Origin: Pseudomethylobacillus aquaticus | GTDB taxonomy: Bacteria > Pseudomonadota > Gammaproteobacteria > Burkholderiales > Methylophilaceae | Length of the DNA stretch: 64,000 bases | Direction of reading: 5' to 3' | NCBI RefSeq assembly: GCF_003730115.1 | Contig: NZ_RJVP01000001.1 | Location: 62,001-126,000 of the forward strand | Shown: positions 1 to 7,838 of the stretch, one piece after another | How positions within the stretch are numbered: the first letter of the stretch is position 1 | Layout of the letters: the number at the start of each line of letters is the position of its first letter | The notes under the pieces: model-generated | Told to the model about the DNA's origin: nothing | The model's input: only the letters and a program-made list of their open reading frames with translations | Databases searched by the model: none | Position numbers and translations under genes: made by a program

Positions 1-33
1 ACAGAGATATGAACCGCCCATGACAGAGAAAAT

Positions 34-62
34 TTAATCAAACGGTCAGGTAGTGATAGAAT
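34..62 (+). promoter_or_regulatory. Possible promoter of the tRNA-Ser gene
   Basis: A TTAATC hexamer (34-39) and a TAGAAT hexamer (57-62) are separated by 17 bp and lie 24 bp before the mature tRNA. The -10 is good and the -35 weak. Position and spacing support it; nothing else tests it. Confidence 0.35.
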
Positions 63-85
63 GCGCATCGCTTGAAGTGAGTCGC

Positions 86-176
86 GGAAAGGTGGCAGAG
101 TGGTCGAATGCGCCGGACTCGAAATTCGGTATAGCGGTCTCCGCTATCGTGGGTTCAAATCCCACCCTTTCCGCCA
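86..176 (+). tRNA. tRNA-Ser (anticodon CGA)
   Basis: The acceptor stem pairs GGAAAGG (86-92) with CCTTTCC (166-172), followed by the discriminator G and an encoded CCA. The anticodon stem CCGGA/TTCGG closes a 7-nt loop whose central triplet is CGA, which reads the serine codon UCG. A long variable arm (AGCGG-TCT-CCGCT) is diagnostic of the serine class. The T-arm GTGGG-TTCAAAT-CCCAC is intact. The phage att core covers its last 14 bases, so integration leaves a functional tRNA with the integrase gene directly downstream. Confidence 0.97.
163..176 (+). repeat. attL core (14 bp) in the tRNA 3' end
   Basis: CACCCTTTCCGCCA is repeated exactly at 53370-53383. The flanks differ (TAAG after the left copy, AGCC after the right), so 14 bp is the observed identity. 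It comprises the end of the T stem, the acceptor 3' strand and CCA, a classic target for tyrosine integrases. Confidence 0.9.
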
Positions 177-183
177 TAAGTTT

Positions 184-283
184 TTCCGTATACGTTCATT
201 TCCTTCCGCATATCTCCGTTATACCCAGTCTTATCAAGCCTTCTTGGCTTTCCGGTTTTCCGAATGCTTCCGTATTCGTTCAT
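184..283 (+). repeat. Two 16-bp direct repeats near attL, candidate arm sites
   Basis: TTCCGTATACGTTCAT (184-199) and TTCCGTATTCGTTCAT (268-283) match at 15 of 16 positions and lie 84 bp apart between attL and the integrase gene. Direct repeats in this place usually bind the N-terminal domain of tyrosine integrases or an excisionase. The role is inferred. Confidence 0.5.
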
Positions 284-310
284 ATCAGTGCGTTTGAATC
301 CGCGTTTTAA

Positions 311-361
311 GTGTGGTAAGTTTTGGCATATTTACACACCCACCTCAGTATTTACCACACC
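311..361. promoter_or_regulatory. Inverted repeat GTGTGGTAA before the integrase gene
   Basis: GTGTGGTAA (311-319) is matched by its reverse complement TTACCACAC (353-361), directly before the integrase ATG at 364. The GTGTGG core recurs twice beside attR (53286-53291, 53298-53303). This suggests integrase arm-type sites, possibly also autoregulating int. Stretch 177-363 holds no gene. Confidence 0.5.
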
Positions 362-363
362 CT

Positions 364-1557
364 ATGCCAAAGCTGACCGAAATGCAGTGCCGAAAGGCGA
401 AATGCGAGACCCGTACTATTTCAAAGCTTGGGGATGGCGATGGGCTTTATTTGTGGGTCTACAAGACCGGCATAAAGGTATGGCACTACCGTTATAAAAT
501 TAACGGTAAGCAAATGGGCATCCATATTGGCCGTTATCCTGATATGTCTTTGGCGGAGGCGCGCATTGAGGCGCGAGACAAGCGCAAATTAAGTTTCGAT
601 GGCATCGATCCTGCGGAAGATAAACGCAGAAAGCAGCTGGAAAACAAGGTATCTGGCATGACGTTCGAAGATGTGGCGCGTGAGTGGTACGGGAAACTGC
701 AGCCCACCTGGACAATGTCGCACGCCACAGATGTTCTACGCAGGCTCCAGGTCAACATTTTTCCAACAGTGGGCAAGCGCCCTATAGCCGACATTGATGG
801 TGTTGAATGGTTGGCAGCAATCGCTAAAATTGAGCAGCGTGGCGCAACGGATCTCGCCAGGCGGGTAAGTTCTGTAGGTGGTCAGGTTTTCCGCTACGGC
901 ATTGCCACGGGTCGATGCAAGTTTGACGTGCCATCCAGCATACGCGGCGCGCTTGCCCCTCACCAGAGGATCAATCAACCCTGTATCCCTCCCAGGAAGT
1001 TGCCGACGTTGATGCAGGCCATCATGCGCTACGCGGACGACATAGGCGACCACCAGACTCAGCTGGCGCTGCTGATGCTTGCGCACACCTTTGTCCGAAC
1101 AAATGAACTGATCAATGCAACTTGGGCAGAGATTGATTTTGAAAGGGCGGTATGGGAGATCCCGCAAGAAAGAATGAAAGCAGGGCGCGGGCACATCGTG
1201 CCGCTGTCTAGGCAGTGCATAGGCTACCTGACAACGCTTAAAGAGCTTTCGCGCGGTAGTGACCTTGTATTTCCTGGAAGAGGGCGATTGAATCCGATCA
1301 GTAGCAACACAATGATTTTTGCCCTATACAGGCTTGGGTTCAAGCGTCAGATGACGGGGCACGGCTTTCGTGCGCTTGCCTCTACAATCCTCAACGAATC
1401 AGGCTTGTTCAATTCCGACTGGATTGAAAGGCAGCTTGCGCACGAAGAGGGCAACAAGGTGCGCGGCGCATACAACCGCGCTCAGTATTTGCCAGACCGT
1501 ACGAGGATGATGCAATGGTGGTCTGACCACCTTGATCAAGCCGCTTTAGGCTCGTGA
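364..1557 (+). CDS. int: Tyrosine-type phage integrase (DUF4102/P4-like)
   Basis: Catalyses integration and excision between attP and the tRNA-Ser attB. The N-terminus (about residues 1-90) looks like the DUF4102 arm-binding domain, followed by a SAM-like core-binding domain and a C-terminal catalytic domain. Catalytic residues visible are Arg in TFVRTNEL (about residue 245), the HxxR-type HGFRAL (about 332), His in LAHEEGN, and the nucleophilic Tyr in GAYNRAQYL (about 370). I chose ATG 364; a GTG at 313 in the same frame would add 17 atypical residues and would place the arm-site inverted repeat inside the gene. The gene overlaps the convergent AlpA-like gene by 22 bp. Confidence 0.95.
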   Translation: MPKLTEMQCRKAKCETRTISKLGDGDGLYLWVYKTGIKVWHYRYKINGKQMGIHIGRYPDMSLAEARIEARDKRKLSFDGIDPAEDKRRKQLENKVSGMTFEDVAREWYGKLQPTWTMSHATDVLRRLQVNIFPTVGKRPIADIDGVEWLAAIAKIEQRGATDLARRVSSVGGQVFRYGIATGRCKFDVPSSIRGALAPHQRINQPCIPPRKLPTLMQAIMRYADDIGDHQTQLALLMLAHTFVRTNELINATWAEIDFERAVWEIPQERMKAGRGHIVPLSRQCIGYLTTLKELSRGSDLVFPGRGRLNPISSNTMIFALYRLGFKRQMTGHGFRALASTILNESGLFNSDWIERQLAHEEGNKVRGAYNRAQYLPDRTRMMQWWSDHLDQAALGS

Positions 1558-1721
1558 TCGTTTGCAGCTAGGCGTAATATCGCCTTGTTTACCTCGGATT
1601 CAAGCCACCCGAACTTTGTGCGATGCGGGATCAGGCCTTCCGCCTGCATCTTGTAGATCGCTGTTTTCTTGCGATTAAGCCGCTTTTCCATTTCGGCTAA
1701 CGATAAAAAACGCTGCTCCAT
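1536..1721 (-). CDS. AlpA-family excisionase/regulator
   Basis: A 61-aa protein with one predicted helix-turn-helix covering most of its length (SLAEMEKRLNRKKTAIYKM, then a wing-like EGLIPHRTKFG). This matches small AlpA-like proteins that act as excisionases or int regulators. It is the last gene of the leftward early operon and converges on int with a 22-bp overlap, so early transcription would make it while opposing int expression. This is a common arrangement for excisionases. No experimental role can be read from the sequence. Confidence 0.8.
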   Translation of the reverse strand: MEQRFLSLAEMEKRLNRKKTAIYKMQAEGLIPHRTKFGWLESEVNKAILRLAANDHEPKAA

Positions 1722-1751
1722 GATGGTTCCTTAATGACTGAACTGCCAAAA

Positions 1752-2075
1752 TCACAGCGCGATACGCTGCTGATTATTCACTGCTCGATTGACTGAGCCA
1801 TACCCAATGCTGATGTGCAGATGCTGATTGAGCGCGGTCATGTTGTTGCAAAGCACGGCGGTGGCTGGATGACAACCAGATAGTGCTTCCATCGTCCGTT
1901 GCTGGCGTTTGTGTCTATTCAGGCTGGTGGCCGGCACGACGCACACAAACTCCATAACCCCCATGGCCAGCACACCACCACTGTTGCGGCAATCCGCCTT
2001 CGAAATGGCCAGATACCCTACATAAGCGCCGAGAGCGGCTGCCAGTACGGCAACGATGATTCTTTTCTTGGTCAT
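1752..2075 (-). CDS. Small exported or membrane protein, unknown
   Basis: 107 aa. The first about 25 residues are a basic start (MTKKR) and a hydrophobic run (IIVAVLAAALGAYVGYLAI), like a signal anchor. Cysteines follow around residues 29 and 45. The C-terminal half is poorly ordered and less gene-like, so the true end is firm but the protein may be of little importance. It sits between two small early genes in the leftward operon. I do not recognise the family. Confidence 0.5.
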   Translation of the reverse strand: MTKKRIIVAVLAAALGAYVGYLAISKADCRNSGGVLAMGVMEFVCVVPATSLNRHKRQQRTMEALSGCHPATAVLCNNMTALNQHLHISIGYGSVNRAVNNQQRIAL

Positions 2076-2093
2076 GGGGCCACTCGCTTAAAC

Positions 2094-2288
2094 TCAACTA
2101 CCCACACCAATGGGTTTACGTCCCAACTTCCGGGTTCGTATTGGCTGACCAACAGGGCTGGAAGCTCCTTGGTGACGATACAGCGCCAGCAGTAGCGCTG
2201 ATTCGACATCCTCGCTCATTGACTCCATCAATTCCTCGGCGTCAGAGTGATTGCCAGGCACACATAAAGACTGACGATTGTTGCTCAT
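2094..2288 (-). CDS. Small acidic-to-basic phage protein, unknown
   Basis: 64 aa from ATG 2288 (an in-frame GTG at 2294 adds two residues). An acidic helix (DAEELMESMSEDVESALLLALYRHQGA) is followed by a basic proline-rich tail. The start overlaps the stop of the upstream mini-gene by ATGA, so translation is probably coupled. No family recognised. Confidence 0.5.
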   Translation of the reverse strand: MSNNRQSLCVPGNHSDAEELMESMSEDVESALLLALYRHQGASSPVGQPIRTRKLGRKPIGVGS

Positions 2289-2362
2289 AGCCACGGTGTC
2301 CTTTTGTCATTCGCACGATCCCGGCGGGATCTGCGCTTGCTACCTTTGCGTTGCTTTGCCAT
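2285..2362 (-). CDS. 25-aa strongly basic mini-protein
   Basis: ATG at 2362 opens a 25-codon frame rich in Lys/Arg (starts MAKQRKGSKRR, ends DKRTPWL). Its TGA overlaps the ATG of the next leftward gene (TCAT on the + strand at 2285-2288). The overlap and the strong charge bias favour a real gene, but the length makes chance possible. No function can be assigned. The 248 bp before it (2363-2610) hold no leftward frame of note. Confidence 0.35.
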   Translation of the reverse strand: MAKQRKGSKRRSRRDRANDKRTPWL

Positions 2363-2610
2363 GTTCATAAACCTTGTGTCATACGGAACCCGTCAATTCG
2401 TAAACCACAGGAAAAAGAGGATTACACCCTGTTTGCCACGCCCTCTCGGTCGTTCGGTACTGCGCGTGGCTGGGAAGTCCTTTTTTCAATGCCCCCTCTT
2501 TCCTGCGGACCCTGACGCTTACCCGGTCAGGTTAGGTGTAGTGACTGGATTACTCGCCAGTCCGAGGTATCACCCAGCGTGCCAGTCCTTTAAGGCTTGG
2601 CTAAGTTTGG

Positions 2611-3444
2611 TTACGGGGTGCCGTAGACAACCGGAAGACCTGACTCTCCCTTGATCCGCTCAATCATCTCTTTGCATGCCTCTTCGAGCACTTTGTCAGC
2701 GCGCTGTAACTCGTACCAGAAAACGATCTCGCCTGTATTGCGGTCAATCCGGTAGCGCAAGAACGCTCTCACCTTAAAAGGGGTGCCGCCAAAGAAAGGT
2801 GCAGCGCCAACGGCAAACTCCCGGAACAATTCGAGCTTGCCCTTTTGGGCTTTTTCGCCATCCTCGATGAACTCAATCTGCACCGTGCCGTTTTGTAAGT
2901 TGATGGCGCTTCCGTATTTCACTTTTCGCGTTTCTTGCAGGGACGACACAAATGTCAGCACGTCCGAACCAGTAGGAAGGTCGTCTCCACCATGGATGTC
3001 CTGAATGTTTTGTTCCAGGTAGTTGGCAAACTCAACTTGTGACATTGTCTTTTTGTTGTTCTTGTTCCAGCGGCGCCATTCCTCGGTCTGGCGAGGCATG
3101 AAAACAGTGGTGTGGTCACGCCAGCCAGCCTGGTCTCCATGGTCGTTATAAACTGCAGTTGCTTGCACCTTGTTGTTTGTGTAGTCCACGTCAACATAGA
3201 TCACAGCATCGGCAAGCGAGCCGTGGCGTTTGGCCATCATGATGAAGCTGTCTGCATCATGAACATGAACGGTTCCGGATTTCCTGAGCGGGGCAGCGAG
3301 CAAGGCTTCTTTTGGCTCCCAGTCCCAGCCACCATTGGAGGCGGGCATCAGCAAATAAGGAACGCCTTCGATATGTTCCACGCGCGGTTGTCTGGTGATT
3401 TCCGCCACGGCGTCCGCTTCGGTTCGTACTTTATCCATCATCAT
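2611..3444 (-). CDS. DUF2303 (YfdQ-like) phage protein
   Basis: 277 aa with typical DUF2303 features: a start with EIHEGVPYLLMP-like layout (VEHIEGVPYLLMPAS), a central YVDVDY...NDHGDQAGWRDHTT segment, and a conserved FWYELQRADKVLEEA end. The family is widespread in lambdoid-type early regions, often beside recombination genes, but its biochemical role is unknown. A Shine-Dalgarno-like GAAGGGA precedes the MMMDKV start. It lies in the leftward early operon downstream of the nuclease and recombinase genes. Confidence 0.85.
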   Translation of the reverse strand: MMMDKVRTEADAVAEITRQPRVEHIEGVPYLLMPASNGGWDWEPKEALLAAPLRKSGTVHVHDADSFIMMAKRHGSLADAVIYVDVDYTNNKVQATAVYNDHGDQAGWRDHTTVFMPRQTEEWRRWNKNNKKTMSQVEFANYLEQNIQDIHGGDDLPTGSDVLTFVSSLQETRKVKYGSAINLQNGTVQIEFIEDGEKAQKGKLELFREFAVGAAPFFGGTPFKVRAFLRYRIDRNTGEIVFWYELQRADKVLEEACKEMIERIKGESGLPVVYGTP

Positions 3445-3467
3445 TCCCTTCGTCGGTAGTGAGGCGT

Positions 3468-3857
3468 TTATGCGGAGACTTCACGGAGTGCTGTGGGTGC
3501 ATCTTCAACACTGCGAAGCAGCAGCTCACCCTGGCCCGGCATGTTGGCTACCAGGTTGTTATCAGTGGTCACAAACATGATGGTTTCGCCCGCAGGAAGC
3601 GCAGGAAGCTTGGCTACGATCTTGTCCGCGACTTTCACTGCACCCTGGCCTTTGCTTGCAGGCGACACAGCGATTTCGATAACCAGCTTGCCTGCTTTGC
3701 CGGTTTCCTCCACCGCAGCAACGACGCGCTGAAGCTCATCTGCGCATTCATCAATAAAACTGCCACGACGCAAATCACGGATCGTGTCAAAAAATGGCCG
3801 TGCGTTATGGCTCGGTACTTTGTCTTTCATGAGATGCTCCTTGTCTTGTTGGCTCAT
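3468..3857 (-). CDS. Conserved early phage protein, unknown
   Basis: 129 aa, with a well-formed globular composition and a segment VIEIAVSPASKGQGAVKVADKIVAKLP typical of a small conserved phage protein next to DUF2303. The ATG at 3857 overlaps the upstream stop by ATGA; an internal Met at 3830 (MKDKVPSHN) is an alternative. No catalytic motif seen. Position suggests a partner of DUF2303 or of recombination, which is inference. Confidence 0.7.
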   Translation of the reverse strand: MSQQDKEHLMKDKVPSHNARPFFDTIRDLRRGSFIDECADELQRVVAAVEETGKAGKLVIEIAVSPASKGQGAVKVADKIVAKLPALPAGETIMFVTTDNNLVANMPGQGELLLRSVEDAPTALREVSA

Positions 3858-4027
3858 TCAAAACACCTGTCACGCGTTTTGAAAAAGCGGCCTGCACGCA
3901 GGCCAAAGAGAGGTTCTGTTACTTCGACTTTCTCATCCGTTGCTTCCGCGCACCGCTCCAGCGCTGGAACTGCTGCTGGGCGGGCTTTGCTTTCTCGGCC
4001 TTTGGCCGGAAAAGGCTGGTGATCCAT
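3854..4027 (-). CDS. Small basic protein, unknown
   Basis: 57 aa from ATG 4027 (MDHQPFPAKGRESKARP). A longer reading would run into the exonuclease gene. Lys/Arg/Glu-rich with no known motif. Its TGA overlaps the ATG of the next gene at 3857, the coupling pattern used throughout this operon, which is the main support for it. Confidence 0.45.
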   Translation of the reverse strand: MDHQPFPAKGRESKARPAAVPALERCAEATDEKVEVTEPLFGLRAGRFFKTRDRCFE

Positions 4028-4040
4028 GACAAGAGGCGCA

Positions 4041-4658
4041 TCAGGCAGCCACCTTGATGTCCCGCGCTGCGAAGTAAACGTCGCGGCATGCAATCACATC
4101 CCCCATGGCGGTGTGCGCACCATCAAACGTGCTTCCAAAGAAGTGCTGGTATGCCTCAGTCAGGTTTGGCGTTTTGTTGAAGCGGCGGCCACTGGCCACC
4201 ATTTTTTCTGTGGGCGGCAGCTTGATAATTGGGGTGGTGATTTTTGCGGTGCACGCAGACAGCCCAGCCTTCCAAGCATCTGAACGCTTGCCCTCGTCTT
4301 GGAAGTAGCGCTTGAGTGCAATGCGGATGATGCGCGCATCGAACGACTCGTTATGCGCGACGCGGAGGCGGGCACCCACCATATCGACCAGGGCTTCCAC
4401 GGCTACAAGCTCGCTAACCCCTACATCCATCGCAAACTCGTGCGATATGCCATGGATTGCGGTCAACTCAGGCTCAATCACCCAGCCGTCTGGGCGGATG
4501 ATCATGTTGATGGACTGCAGGGTTTGCTGCGTGTCCAAGTTCACCATGATGGCGGCGAGCTGCACAATGTGCGGCTGGCGTGGGTCCTCAGAAGGCTCCG
4601 AGAAAAGTGGCAGGCCCGTGGTTTCGGTGTCGTAAAAGACGGCAATGTTCTGGCTCAT
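4041..4658 (-). CDS. DnaQ-like 3'-5' exonuclease (DEDDh)
   Basis: 205 aa. All three exonuclease motifs are visible: Exo I FYDTETTGLP near residue 8 (Asp and Glu), Exo II HNESFDARII near residue 99 (Asp), and Exo III HTAMGDVIACR near residue 183 (His and Asp), giving the DEDDh class. Such proteins trim 3' ends in DNA or RNA. It starts 2 nt after the stop of the YqaJ exonuclease gene. The likely role is in phage recombination or nucleotide salvage, together with YqaJ and Bet. Confidence 0.9.
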   Translation of the reverse strand: MSQNIAVFYDTETTGLPLFSEPSEDPRQPHIVQLAAIMVNLDTQQTLQSINMIIRPDGWVIEPELTAIHGISHEFAMDVGVSELVAVEALVDMVGARLRVAHNESFDARIIRIALKRYFQDEGKRSDAWKAGLSACTAKITTPIIKLPPTEKMVASGRRFNKTPNLTEAYQHFFGSTFDGAHTAMGDVIACRDVYFAARDIKVAA

Positions 4659-4660
4659 AA

Positions 4661-6319
4661 TCAGGCGGCTTTCTTCATGTTGTAGGTGGTTTCGAACTTG
4701 ACGAACTCGACTAGCACAGCGCGGATCGATGCTTCGCGTTCGCCAAAATTGCGCGACTTGAGGAACGCGCTGATCACGTCCTGGTTTTCCACAACCACGG
4801 ACTGCAGCATCGCGGGCGTTGTGGTTATTGCAGGGGATGCTGGATCACCGGCACTGCTGGATGGGAACGAAACGCTCGTGGGCTGGAGAGCGTCATCGGC
4901 CTTGATGACCGAAGCAGCAAGCGCGTCAACTTTGGCTGCTTCTGCTTGCAGTGCGGTCTGGGCTTGCTGTTCTGCTTTCAGCCTGGCTTCTGCCTCGTCA
5001 CGGATTCGCTTTTCTCTGGCTTCAAGCAGCTGCTTGTGTTGATCAATGCGCGACTGAACAAGCAACTTGAAGTCTTCTTCTGGTTTGGTGATCACAGAGC
5101 GCAGGTCAGAAAACAGCATCCGGTACTCAGATGCTGTGGCGGCGAACCAACTCAGCTTGACGCGCATGTCACGCGCCAGCGCGTCTGATTCTGCTTTTGC
5201 TGTGGCCAGGGTGTCGGCACACTTGCTCTTGATGCTCGCAAGCGTTTTGAGACCGCGAATGGCGGAAGCAAAGTCGGGCACCGGCCATTCAACTCGCACG
5301 TCGATCTCACCCTGAAGCGCGTTGGTGTGGCTTTCGTAGATACGCTTTGCATCGAGTACGATGCTGGCTTTTCTGTTTTCCTTCTCTGTCTTAACCAGTT
5401 TTTCCAGCATCAAACGCGTCATGCGCGCGGTATCAAGATAACCTGATACCGTGCGACGCAGGTCTTCAAGGCTAGAGGCTTGAGCAAGCGCATTTGCCTC
5501 AGCTGCTTTCAGGGCAACCTCGGCTGTGCCAAGGATCTTCACCGCGGCTTCTGCATCTGAAAAGTCCTGGTCGGTTTCGGGCTTGGTATTGAGGTTGGCA
5601 ACAAAGTCTTTTAACTTGACTCCGAACGCATCCAAATTGTGATGCACGATGATTTGACCTTGTGTTTGCACGGTAACTGCCGGTAGCTGCAGCGTGACCT
5701 GGGCCACGGGTTTCACGGCAGTTTCTTCTGGCGCGTAGGCAGAGAGGTCTTTTGCGAACTGCTCCCAGCCGTCAACTATCCTTTGACGCCGATCGAGGTC
5801 TGGCACGTACCAGCAGGTTTTGTATGCCAGCAGGCGGTCATAACCATCCCAATCACTGGCCATAAACAGGATGCGCTCGGCCCCGGAAACCATGCACTGC
5901 TGCTCCATCTGGATGAGGTAATCATCCGGCAGGAAGTCGGCAGCATTGTTAAGCCATACCAAGTCGTGCAGGCGTGCTGAGAGCTTTTTGTGTTCAAAGC
6001 CAATGCGCTCGTCAATCGTCAACCCATCAAAGCTGGCGCTGTACTTGCCCGTTGTGCCGGTTACTGGGTAAACGTCCTCCCCAATGATCTGCTCTGCAAG
6101 AGGGCGGGCCAGCGCTTCGCTACGGTGTCCATCATCAAAGCGTCTCTGGGTATATTCATCCACTTCAGGCGCAATGCCGGTCGCGTACTGATGCAGCAGT
6201 TCGGAACGTGTTTTGTAAGGCGAGACCCCCATCATTGCCGGTGCATCACTTGCGTTGAAGTGCTGAGCGCGGTGGGCGTGCCACTCTGGTGAGCCTTGAG
6301 TTAAATTTCTGATTTCCAT
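4661..6319 (-). CDS. YqaJ-type recombination exonuclease with long C-terminal coiled coil
   Basis: 552 aa. Residues 1-210 form the lambda-exonuclease-like YqaJ fold: TQGSPEWHAHR at the start, the RFDDGHRSEALA helix, SASFDGLT (acidic metal ligand) and GFEHKKLS (the ExK pair). The family digests one strand of duplex DNA to give substrate for a single-strand annealing protein; the Bet-like gene lies 29 bp upstream in the same operon. Residues from about 230 to 480 are helical with heptad-like runs (REKRIRDEAEARLKAEQQAQTALQ), unusual for minimal YqaJ proteins and possibly a contact for the annealase. SD AAGGGAATTAAC precedes the ATG. Confidence 0.92.
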   Translation of the reverse strand: MEIRNLTQGSPEWHAHRAQHFNASDAPAMMGVSPYKTRSELLHQYATGIAPEVDEYTQRRFDDGHRSEALARPLAEQIIGEDVYPVTGTTGKYSASFDGLTIDERIGFEHKKLSARLHDLVWLNNAADFLPDDYLIQMEQQCMVSGAERILFMASDWDGYDRLLAYKTCWYVPDLDRRQRIVDGWEQFAKDLSAYAPEETAVKPVAQVTLQLPAVTVQTQGQIIVHHNLDAFGVKLKDFVANLNTKPETDQDFSDAEAAVKILGTAEVALKAAEANALAQASSLEDLRRTVSGYLDTARMTRLMLEKLVKTEKENRKASIVLDAKRIYESHTNALQGEIDVRVEWPVPDFASAIRGLKTLASIKSKCADTLATAKAESDALARDMRVKLSWFAATASEYRMLFSDLRSVITKPEEDFKLLVQSRIDQHKQLLEAREKRIRDEAEARLKAEQQAQTALQAEAAKVDALAASVIKADDALQPTSVSFPSSSAGDPASPAITTTPAMLQSVVVENQDVISAFLKSRNFGEREASIRAVLVEFVKFETTYNMKKAA

Positions 6320-6348
6320 GTTAATTCCCTTGGATGTAAACGGAAGGA

Positions 6349-7251
6349 TTAGCCTTGGGCGCCAGGCTCGTTGGCTTCTAATTCAGCGACCCAGCCATCA
6401 TCTACAGGAGGCAAAACTTCTACGGATTTATCAACAGCCTGCCAACCAGCTATCTCGGCCTTCTGCTTTTCTGAGAACAACTTGCCCTTGGATTCAATAA
6501 AATTGATAAATCGACCTGGATCTTTGCCGTTATCGACCGTTTTTTTCCATGCTGGCTTGTTGGTTAAGAATTCGTCATCGCTGTAATACTCGGTTTTCTG
6601 GAGCGCTGTGGCTTCTTCTGTCACGTCAATTTCCTTGCCCTCCATTTCATCTGCCGTTGGCTGAGAGCCAACTTCTGGGAATCCCTTTCGAAGGGCCTGC
6701 GCCTCCGCGCACTTCGCAAGCTGGGCATAGGGACGCTTTTTCCACATGGCATTCGGTGCGGATGATTCTTTGCTCTTGGAGGCGTAGTTCTCTTTCCATA
6801 ACTCCTTGGCAGTGAACTCAACGATTTCGCCGCTCGGCATGCGTCTCTTAACAGCAACTCGGCACCACAATGGATAGGTGATTGATACGCCGTCCAGCGT
6901 TTCAGTGACATCAGGTCCGAACTCTGGCTCAGATGAGCCAGCGTGCTGTCCAGTGCGCGCCGCGTCAGTGCGGTAGTCATTGATGCCAGGCATGATCACG
7001 TCTCGCATTTTCTTTATGTCCCAGCCATTCCGGTCTTTTTCGCCGGTGGCTACAGGCATTGGGACAATGTGATATGGCTTCTTCAGCGGATCCTTACCGG
7101 CAGCGCGGCACACATTGATCACCATTTTGATACTGTTTACCTGCGCGCCTGGATAAACTGAATCCTGTAAAACCTTAATCAGGTCATCTTCTGACATTTG
7201 TAGCGCCGGGACGGGGGCTTTGTTGACCTTTGCTAATTCTGTGCTGCTCAT
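6349..7251 (-). CDS. bet: Bet/Red-beta-type single-strand annealing protein
   Basis: 300 aa. Typical Bet landmarks are the N-terminal DLIKVLQDSVYPGA, CRAAGKDPLKKPYHIVPM, the GINDYRTDAARTGQHAG segment, and PYAQLAKCAEAQALRKGFPEVGS toward residue 195. The protein anneals complementary strands exposed by the partner exonuclease encoded next (4661-6319). The C-terminal about 60 residues are variable, as usual. A clear AGGAG precedes the ATG. Homologous recombination of phage DNA, possibly with genomic relics, is the expected role. Confidence 0.93.
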   Translation of the reverse strand: MSSTELAKVNKAPVPALQMSEDDLIKVLQDSVYPGAQVNSIKMVINVCRAAGKDPLKKPYHIVPMPVATGEKDRNGWDIKKMRDVIMPGINDYRTDAARTGQHAGSSEPEFGPDVTETLDGVSITYPLWCRVAVKRRMPSGEIVEFTAKELWKENYASKSKESSAPNAMWKKRPYAQLAKCAEAQALRKGFPEVGSQPTADEMEGKEIDVTEEATALQKTEYYSDDEFLTNKPAWKKTVDNGKDPGRFINFIESKGKLFSEKQKAEIAGWQAVDKSVEVLPPVDDGWVAELEANEPGAQG

Positions 7252-7265
7252 CTCTTTGCTCCTTG

Positions 7266-7478
7266 TTATGCCGCACGCAGGCGGCGTGGTTGCTTCTTGT
7301 CTTGCGGTATTACGTGCTGCTCAAAGTGGTTGAGGATGCGAATACCTCTGGCCACGTACCAGGCCCAGTCGTCTGCGGCCTTCTCCTTCGCCAGCAGCGC
7401 TACGAGAAGGTCGGACGGGTCGGACGGCAGCTCTGCCTCAACAGGACGCCAGTCAGCGCGTGGTCTTAGAATGGCCAT
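7266..7478 (-). CDS. Small early protein, unknown
   Basis: 70 aa from ATG 7478, preceded by GGAG. Composition is that of a folded protein (WRPVEAELPSDPSDLLVALLAKEKAADDWAWY compressed into helices) with a basic tail (PRRLRAA). The overlapping upstream gene ends inside its start region. No family recognised. It sits just before bet in the leftward operon. Confidence 0.6.
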   Translation of the reverse strand: MAILRPRADWRPVEAELPSDPSDLLVALLAKEKAADDWAWYVARGIRILNHFEQHVIPQDKKQPRRLRAA

Positions 7479-7588
7479 GTCGTTACTCCGGCGAGGTTCA
7501 GGAACGCATGTGTGTAGGCGAGGGCAAGGACAATCACGCACAGCCATAGCAGCACACGCCAGAAGTCGGAGAAGAAGCGCTTGCTCAT
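7466..7588 (-). CDS. 40-aa single-pass membrane protein
   Basis: ATG 7588 opens a 40-codon frame with a basic N-terminus (MSKRFFSDFWR) and one strong membrane helix (VLLWLCVIVLALAYTHAFL). Upstream extension to 7672 would overlap the previous gene deeply, so the short form is preferred. It overlaps the next start by 13 bp. Small early membrane proteins often act in exclusion or host takeover; here that is only inference. Confidence 0.55.
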   Translation of the reverse strand: MSKRFFSDFWRVLLWLCVIVLALAYTHAFLNLAGVTTWPF

Positions 7589-7589
7589 G

Positions 7590-7838
7590 TCAGTCCTCAT
7601 GCACAAGCGTTTCGCCAGCATGCGCAGCGAGAATGTCTTCGGTTTCGCTTTTGCCGAACACCTTGATCTCAATGCGGGCCAGGGCGGTCAGCTGCTTCTG
7701 CGAGCCGAAAGCAAGGGGCTTCAGGGACTTCAGGAAATCCAGTTCCCATTGCGTGATGTTGTACAGGGAGCGCACGCCATCGATCTCAGCTTCAATCAAC
7801 TGAATGCGCGTCTGCAGGGAGGGGAGGGAGATGCTCAT
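7590..7838 (-). CDS. Small coiled-coil early protein, unknown
   Basis: 82 aa from ATG 7838 (MSISLPSLQTRIQLIEAEI). A predicted helical N-terminal half is followed by KQLTALARIEIKVFGKSETEDILAAHAGETLVHED. The start overlaps the upstream stop by ATGA. No known domain recognised. Confidence 0.6.
   Translation of the reverse strand: MSISLPSLQTRIQLIEAEIDGVRSLYNITQWELDFLKSLKPLAFGSQKQLTALARIEIKVFGKSETEDILAAHAGETLVHED

Noticed and set aside
2304-2654. 116-codon + strand frame in the leftward operon
   Set aside because: Opposite direction to the operon, Arg/Pro/Ser-rich, overlaps the DUF2303 gene end.
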